From Candidatus Woesearchaeota archaeon CG11_big_fil_rev_8_21_14_0_20_43_8 (lineage in GTDB: Archaea; Nanobdellota; Nanobdellia; Woesearchaeales; CG08-08-20-14), in the NCBI GenBank assembly GCA_002762705.1, contig PCVE01000020.1, positions 1 to 8,720 of the forward strand: a DNA stretch of 8,720 nt, written 5' to 3'. The position numbers and the translations under genes were made by a program. Every line of letters starts with the position of its first letter. Position 1 is the stretch's first letter. A model generated the notes under the pieces. The model had not been told where the DNA came from. It was given only the letters and a program-made list of their open reading frames with translations, and searched no databases. Below, piece after piece: positions 5,278 to 8,720 of the stretch.

Positions 5278-5779
5278 ACGAAAAAACAGGGATGGGCAGG
5301 TATGGTTCCTTGATTTCATGGTATCTATACTTATGTTCACAATCCTTGTCGCGACGTATTATGGCTATCTGGAATCACAGACTGACAATAATGAAGAGAT
5401 CATCGAGAGTCTTCTGCTTGATGTGCGGACTGCGACAGATGCGCTTGTCTCTTCTGGGTATCCTCAGAACTGGACAAACGACGAAGTCCTCAGGATCGGC
5501 ATCACTGATGGCGACCATCGTATTAATCAGACAAAGCTTGATCATTTCACTGCGATGGATTATAATCTGACCCGGAAGCTCTTTGGGACTTATTCGAATT
5601 ATTATTTTTATATACAATATAAGAATGGTTCAAAAAAATGGCTTAATAATTCTGGTCAATACTATGGTCTCAATAGCAGCCAGCCAAGCGCAGCATATAT
5701 CGTGCAATCGCAGAGGGTGCTTATCGATAACCGTTCCATTGTTGTCCTTAACATGCATATGTGGAGGTCTAAAGCATGA
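5270..5779 (+). CDS. Pilin-like surface protein 4 with divergent signal peptide
   Basis: This 169-residue protein starts MIKRKNRDG|QVWFLDFMVSIL. The G|Q junction is kept, but Glu+5 is lost and the nearest acidic residue is Asp at +6. After a hydrophobic helix (about 11-33) come an acidic amphipathic helix (NEEIIESLLLDVRTATDALV) and the motifs SSGYPQNWTNDEV, RIGITDGDHRINQTKLDHF and YNLTRKLFGTYSNYYFYI. These are familiar from hypothetical proteins in DPANN pilin-like clusters. Seven sequons (N67, N86, N99, N119, N126, N135, N154) in about 135 outside residues predict heavy N-glycosylation. GGTGAT (5256-5261) lies 8 bases before the ATG and inside the preceding gene, and the two genes overlap by 8 bases. 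Function is unknown; a minor pilin or initiator subunit is plausible. Confidence 0.8.
   Translation: MIKRKNRDGQVWFLDFMVSILMFTILVATYYGYLESQTDNNEEIIESLLLDVRTATDALVSSGYPQNWTNDEVLRIGITDGDHRINQTKLDHFTAMDYNLTRKLFGTYSNYYFYIQYKNGSKKWLNNSGQYYGLNSSQPSAAYIVQSQRVLIDNRSIVVLNMHMWRSKA
5763..5768 (+). promoter_or_regulatory. Shine-Dalgarno motif fixing the 5776 start
   Basis: A perfect GGAGGT sits 7 bases before ATG 5776, inside the 3' end of the preceding gene. It supports the four-base ATGA overlap as the true junction and suggests strong independent initiation for the large surface protein. Confidence 0.6.
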
Positions 5780-7749
5780 CGATCCGCAGAAAGAAGAAAG
5801 CAGTTTTCTTCACAATAGATGCATTGATCGGCGCGCTCATCATCCTGACTGGGGTGAGTCTGATCTCAAATTATCATGTCAGTGACAAGGTCGTTCTCAA
5901 CCTGAACTACCTTGCAGAAGATATGATGATTGTCTTCAATACGATAAGGGTCGGAGAGCTGAACACCACATACATCAATGGTCTGATCGCATCTGGAGAG
6001 ATAACACATGAGAACAACACAATCCTTGAACAGATCGGAGAATTCTGGTCTGCAGAAAAAGAATCTCTTGCTATGAACTTCACAAAAAATGTCACTGAAG
6101 GACTCATTCCGGTAAATTTTGGATATGGGATCTATTTTGACGGTGATCGTGTATATGGTCGTGAGAGTCCACCTAAGAATTTTCTTGTGTCTGCGAAGAA
6201 GATGATGTCTGGATTACAGAAGAAGAAACCATTGAAGGGATATGTGTCAAGCGCCAAAGCAACGACAGTGGTCAAGAACACCTCATTCATCGTGCCATTT
6301 TCACAAGAAGGCAGCGGATTTGATGATTGGTGGTGGGAAAGTGGTTCTGTCCGGATATTCAAGCAATTCGAGATGCCAGAATATTCAGTGATACATAATG
6401 CGACTTTCCGCATAGCAGTCCATGCTCAACAGACAAACAATGATATCATGTTCAATTTTAATAATGGTCTCTGCGTCTTCACAAGACAAGACATCACTTT
6501 GAGACTTGGGACTGTCGCTGGCGATACAGGACATTATGGCTATCTGAATGTCAATGGATGTATATTGAACGGCACCAACAATATAACCTTCACAAATCTT
6601 GAGAATGATGGATACAATGCTCATCTGCATCCAGGCACATTGCTGGAAATCGAATATGAACTGCCTGAAGTGATAGATTATTCTTATTCAGAGACTTCTA
6701 AATTTTCGACTCGTTATTATTTTGACGATATCCAGAGCACAAGGGATGGGTGGTATTTCCCAAGAAGCGGCGCGTTCCAGTTACTTGCGTTCCATGTGCC
6801 AAATCAGGCGACCGATCTTCGTGTTGGTGTTCGGATCGTCGGCAACAGCATAAGAGATTATGTCCAAGTTGGAAATTGCCGAAGCTGGAGCGGGGGACTT
6901 TACATCGCACGTTGTTTCGTCGATTGGGATGGGAACGACAGACGAAACGAGAACAGTGATTTCATATTGTTCATCAACAATGATCAGCCAGTGATAATCG
7001 ATGGCTCTCCTGCAGCGAATCCGGCATATACATTGACTCCTGCACAGACTGCGCCATTCCTGAAAAATGGCACAAACACAGTGATCGCCTATTTCAATAG
7101 CTATGGTGATTATTCTTGGGGAGATGCCTTGACAAGGATATATTCTGATCCGATGGCCGATCCTGATGGCTCTTCTTTTGTAGAGGTCAATTATACATTA
7201 CCGCCCGTATCGCATTACGGACAGATAGAGATAACACAATCAAAAGAATTCGGTGGTATTGATGAAGTGCAGAAAAAGGTAAATTTCTCGTTCCCTTCCC
7301 AAGCAGAATCCATCGGTGATGTCTTTGTGAACATCGCACAGCAGTATTCAAATAATATCCGTGTCAGGTCTGAAGCAGATACTGATCCGCCAACCGATAC
7401 GATATTCAACAGTGTCGCCGCACGAGATGTCCCTACAAAAGTATTCATCCCAAATAGCACTCTTGCCATCTCGTATCTCTCAAATAATTTCATAGACGCA
7501 AGAGACAATGGCGGAAATTTCATCCTTAGGGAATCAAGTGTCGATTACACATTCTATGTGAAATCATTTGTAGGTTATGGCAATGTCTTTTCGACTTCTG
7601 AAGAGGCTGGAACTGATGCCCTTCTACGTCTGAACAACACCCTTGGTCCATTCATCTCACTTCAGTCTGCGGAGATAGGGAGCAACAATGTGACTGATGT
7701 GCCATCTATGTGGGGACCTGCGATAATCGAGGTGAGAGCATGGCACTAA
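5776..7749 (+). CDS. Large surface protein with N-terminal helix and three beta-rich modules
   Basis: This 657-residue protein has a basic N-terminus (MTIRRKKK), then AVFFTIDALIGALIILTGVSLI, a pilin-like helix that lacks Gly -1 and Glu +5, so it may stay uncut as a membrane anchor. Residues 40-110 look helical, with sequons at N63, N80, N101 and N105. Three similar strand-rich modules follow. Each starts with F-x-(M/V/F)-P (FEMPEYS at 198, FHVPNQA at 339, FSFPSQA at 505) and then a strand of alternating Val/Ile. Modules 1 and 2 both contain (L)NGTN and end EYELP (294) or NYTLP (472), which points to internal duplication. Module 2 is enlarged (about 339-478). Cys are few: C233 and C262 in module 1, C368 and C380 in module 2, perhaps one disulfide each. 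Fourteen sequons are spread over the outside part. The modules suggest a jelly-roll, carbohydrate-binding or adhesin-like ectodomain, but no named family is recognised. Confidence 0.8.
   Translation: MTIRRKKKAVFFTIDALIGALIILTGVSLISNYHVSDKVVLNLNYLAEDMMIVFNTIRVGELNTTYINGLIASGEITHENNTILEQIGEFWSAEKESLAMNFTKNVTEGLIPVNFGYGIYFDGDRVYGRESPPKNFLVSAKKMMSGLQKKKPLKGYVSSAKATTVVKNTSFIVPFSQEGSGFDDWWWESGSVRIFKQFEMPEYSVIHNATFRIAVHAQQTNNDIMFNFNNGLCVFTRQDITLRLGTVAGDTGHYGYLNVNGCILNGTNNITFTNLENDGYNAHLHPGTLLEIEYELPEVIDYSYSETSKFSTRYYFDDIQSTRDGWYFPRSGAFQLLAFHVPNQATDLRVGVRIVGNSIRDYVQVGNCRSWSGGLYIARCFVDWDGNDRRNENSDFILFINNDQPVIIDGSPAANPAYTLTPAQTAPFLKNGTNTVIAYFNSYGDYSWGDALTRIYSDPMADPDGSSFVEVNYTLPPVSHYGQIEITQSKEFGGIDEVQKKVNFSFPSQAESIGDVFVNIAQQYSNNIRVRSEADTDPPTDTIFNSVAARDVPTKVFIPNSTLAISYLSNNFIDARDNGGNFILRESSVDYTFYVKSFVGYGNVFSTSEEAGTDALLRLNNTLGPFISLQSAEIGSNNVTDVPSMWGPAIIEVRAWH
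7729..7735 (+). promoter_or_regulatory. Shine-Dalgarno motif fixing the 7740 start
   Basis: GAGGTGA ends 4 bases before ATG 7740 and lies within the end of the preceding coding region. It supports the 10-base overlap of the two genes as the real start of the last one. Confidence 0.55.
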
Positions 7750-8720
7750 ATAGCAAGAAAGGGATCTTCTATACTATAATCTCGATAAGCCTTATGGGTC
7801 TGATCATATATGCATTCAGTATCGGATTCACCCCTAAGATGCAGCAGAAAAGCTATGCGGCGTCTTCTGTTGTGAATGCGATGGATAATTTCTATGAAGA
7901 TATCACTAAAGACATGGAACGGGCAGCTCATATCTGCGCATTTCGGGCCATACTATCGTTGGAGCAATATATATTTGAAAGTGGCAAATATGTTGGCGAA
8001 GAGACACCCGCGATAGAGGAGTCATTCGAAGAGCTGTTCATGAACGGGACACTTGATGGCACACCGTATTTTCTTATGGAGAACAACACTTTCCAAAACT
8101 GGACACAGAAGATGATATCCCAGGCGAATGATCTTTATATCGTGATGAACTACAGCATAATCGATTTCCAGCTTTATCAGGATGATCCCTGGAGCATAAA
8201 GACCAATATAAATCTCTCCATCGATCTTAAAGATAGATTGGGAGTCGCGAGATTTGATCGGAAAATATTTGTCACTGGTGTTGTCGATATAGATGATTTT
8301 GATGATCCCTTCTATACAATCAAGACAAGTCAAGACTATATCGTGAAATTCCGCCGTACTCCTTATCGAGCTCAATTTGTCTTGAATGGCACAAATGCGA
8401 CGAATCTTGAGCTTCATGCTAATGGATCTTATTATGTGGCATCTCCAAGCGCGCCATCATTCCTGCAGAGGTTTGAGAATGATCTCACTGCATCAGATAA
8501 TGGCATAGAGAGCCTCATAAATCCGAAGGTCCAGCCATATCTGGTCGTTGGGCGATGTGGATATAGCACACCAAAGACGAATTTTTACAATCGAAGTATT
8601 GTAGATTATATATACTGCACCTCCCAAAATAATCTAAGCTACAAGAACTATACAGTGACTGGTCTTCCAAGCTGGTTGATCATCGATAATCGAAGTATTA
8701 TATATAACAGCACATATAAT
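7740..8720 (+). CDS. Large surface protein with N-terminal helix, 3' end outside the window
   Basis: The frame opens at ATG 7740, overlaps the previous gene by 10 bases and runs 327 codons to the window edge without a stop. The N-terminus MALNSKKG, then IFYTIISISLMGLIIYAFSI (about 9-28), is a short basic leader and one hydrophobic helix with a pilin-like K-K-G but no Gln +1 or Glu +5. Next is a helical segment with the pattern DMERAAHICAFRAILSLEQYI (about 58-78), then NGTLDGTPY and a strand-rich region with DDPFYTIKT (about 188-196), and APSFLQRFENDLTASDNGIESLI (about 238-260). The R-A-x(n)-A and P-S-F-L-x-R-x-E/D-G-I-E-S-L motifs are familiar from long hypothetical membrane proteins of Woesearchaeota and Pacearchaeota. 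Thirteen sequons are seen in the visible part. C273 and C293 (GRCGYS, YIYCTS) may pair. Function is unknown; genomic position suggests a filament tip or cell-surface receptor. Confidence 0.75.
   Translation, partial: MALNSKKGIFYTIISISLMGLIIYAFSIGFTPKMQQKSYAASSVVNAMDNFYEDITKDMERAAHICAFRAILSLEQYIFESGKYVGEETPAIEESFEELFMNGTLDGTPYFLMENNTFQNWTQKMISQANDLYIVMNYSIIDFQLYQDDPWSIKTNINLSIDLKDRLGVARFDRKIFVTGVVDIDDFDDPFYTIKTSQDYIVKFRRTPYRAQFVLNGTNATNLELHANGSYYVASPSAPSFLQRFENDLTASDNGIESLINPKVQPYLVVGRCGYSTPKTNFYNRSIVDYIYCTSQNNLSYKNYTVTGLPSWLIIDNRSIIYNSTYN

Noticed and set aside
8022..8417. Leftward 131-codon frame near the right edge
   Set aside because: It is fully antisense to the last surface protein, whose own frame shows sequons, a membrane helix and family-like motifs.
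8589..8699. 12-bp direct repeat AATCGAAGTATT at 8589-8600 and 8688-8699
   Set aside because: Both copies are in frame and encode N-R-S-I, a sequon context also present in an upstream gene; two short copies do not make a mobile or CRISPR repeat.
1..8720. CRISPR array, tRNA/rRNA genes, transposase or integrase, toxin-antitoxin or defence genes
   Set aside because: I looked for regular spaced repeats, cloverleaf-like segments, terminal inverted repeats and matching protein motifs on both strands and saw none.

Overview
The window looks like a DPANN archaeon, most likely of the Woesearchaeota/Pacearchaeota type; that placement is a judgement from protein style, not from a marker gene. Supporting signs are class III (archaeal type IV pilin-like) signal peptides of the form (K/R)n-G|Q, TATA boxes about 26-27 bases before likely leaderless starts, Shine-Dalgarno motifs of the GGTGAT/GGAGGT type, U-rich terminators, and many N-glycosylation sequons in every predicted extracellular protein. 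No tRNA, rRNA, CRISPR, insertion sequence or defence gene is visible.

Layout. (1) 1-795: the first 16 codons of a leftward gene, then a rightward GT8-like glycosyltransferase gene with a TATA box placed for a leaderless transcript. (2) 797-3030, leftward: a two-gene unit encoding a 642-residue secreted helical/coiled-coil protein with a cysteine-rich C-terminus, then an 89-residue acidic Thr-rich lipoprotein. A hairpin plus T-tract sits over the stop codon of the first gene. The unit starts from a clear TATA box with a perfect 16-bp palindrome directly downstream, a likely operator. (3) 3031-3303: a divergent, AT-rich promoter region. (4) 3304-8720, rightward: a tightly packed operon of seven genes, most overlapping by 4-10 nt. 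The first encodes a membrane protein with an outside beta-sandwich, one membrane helix and a cytoplasmic winged-helix domain. Three compact class III pilin-like proteins follow, then a fourth with a divergent pilin-like N-terminus. Last come two large surface proteins with one N-terminal helix each (657 aa, and at least 327 aa cut by the window end).

Interpretation. The rightward operon reads as a surface filament or pseudopilus locus: the pilin-like proteins and the two large proteins share a charged N-terminus and hydrophobic helix that would anchor or assemble them, and the large ectodomains could be tip, adhesin or sensory parts. No assembly ATPase, TadC-like platform protein or prepilin peptidase lies in the window, so the assembly machinery must be elsewhere. 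The transmembrane winged-helix protein at the head of the operon could couple an extracellular signal to transcription of its own operon and/or the divergent coiled-coil/lipoprotein unit, whose promoter carries the palindrome. This regulatory link is the most testable new idea here and is inference.
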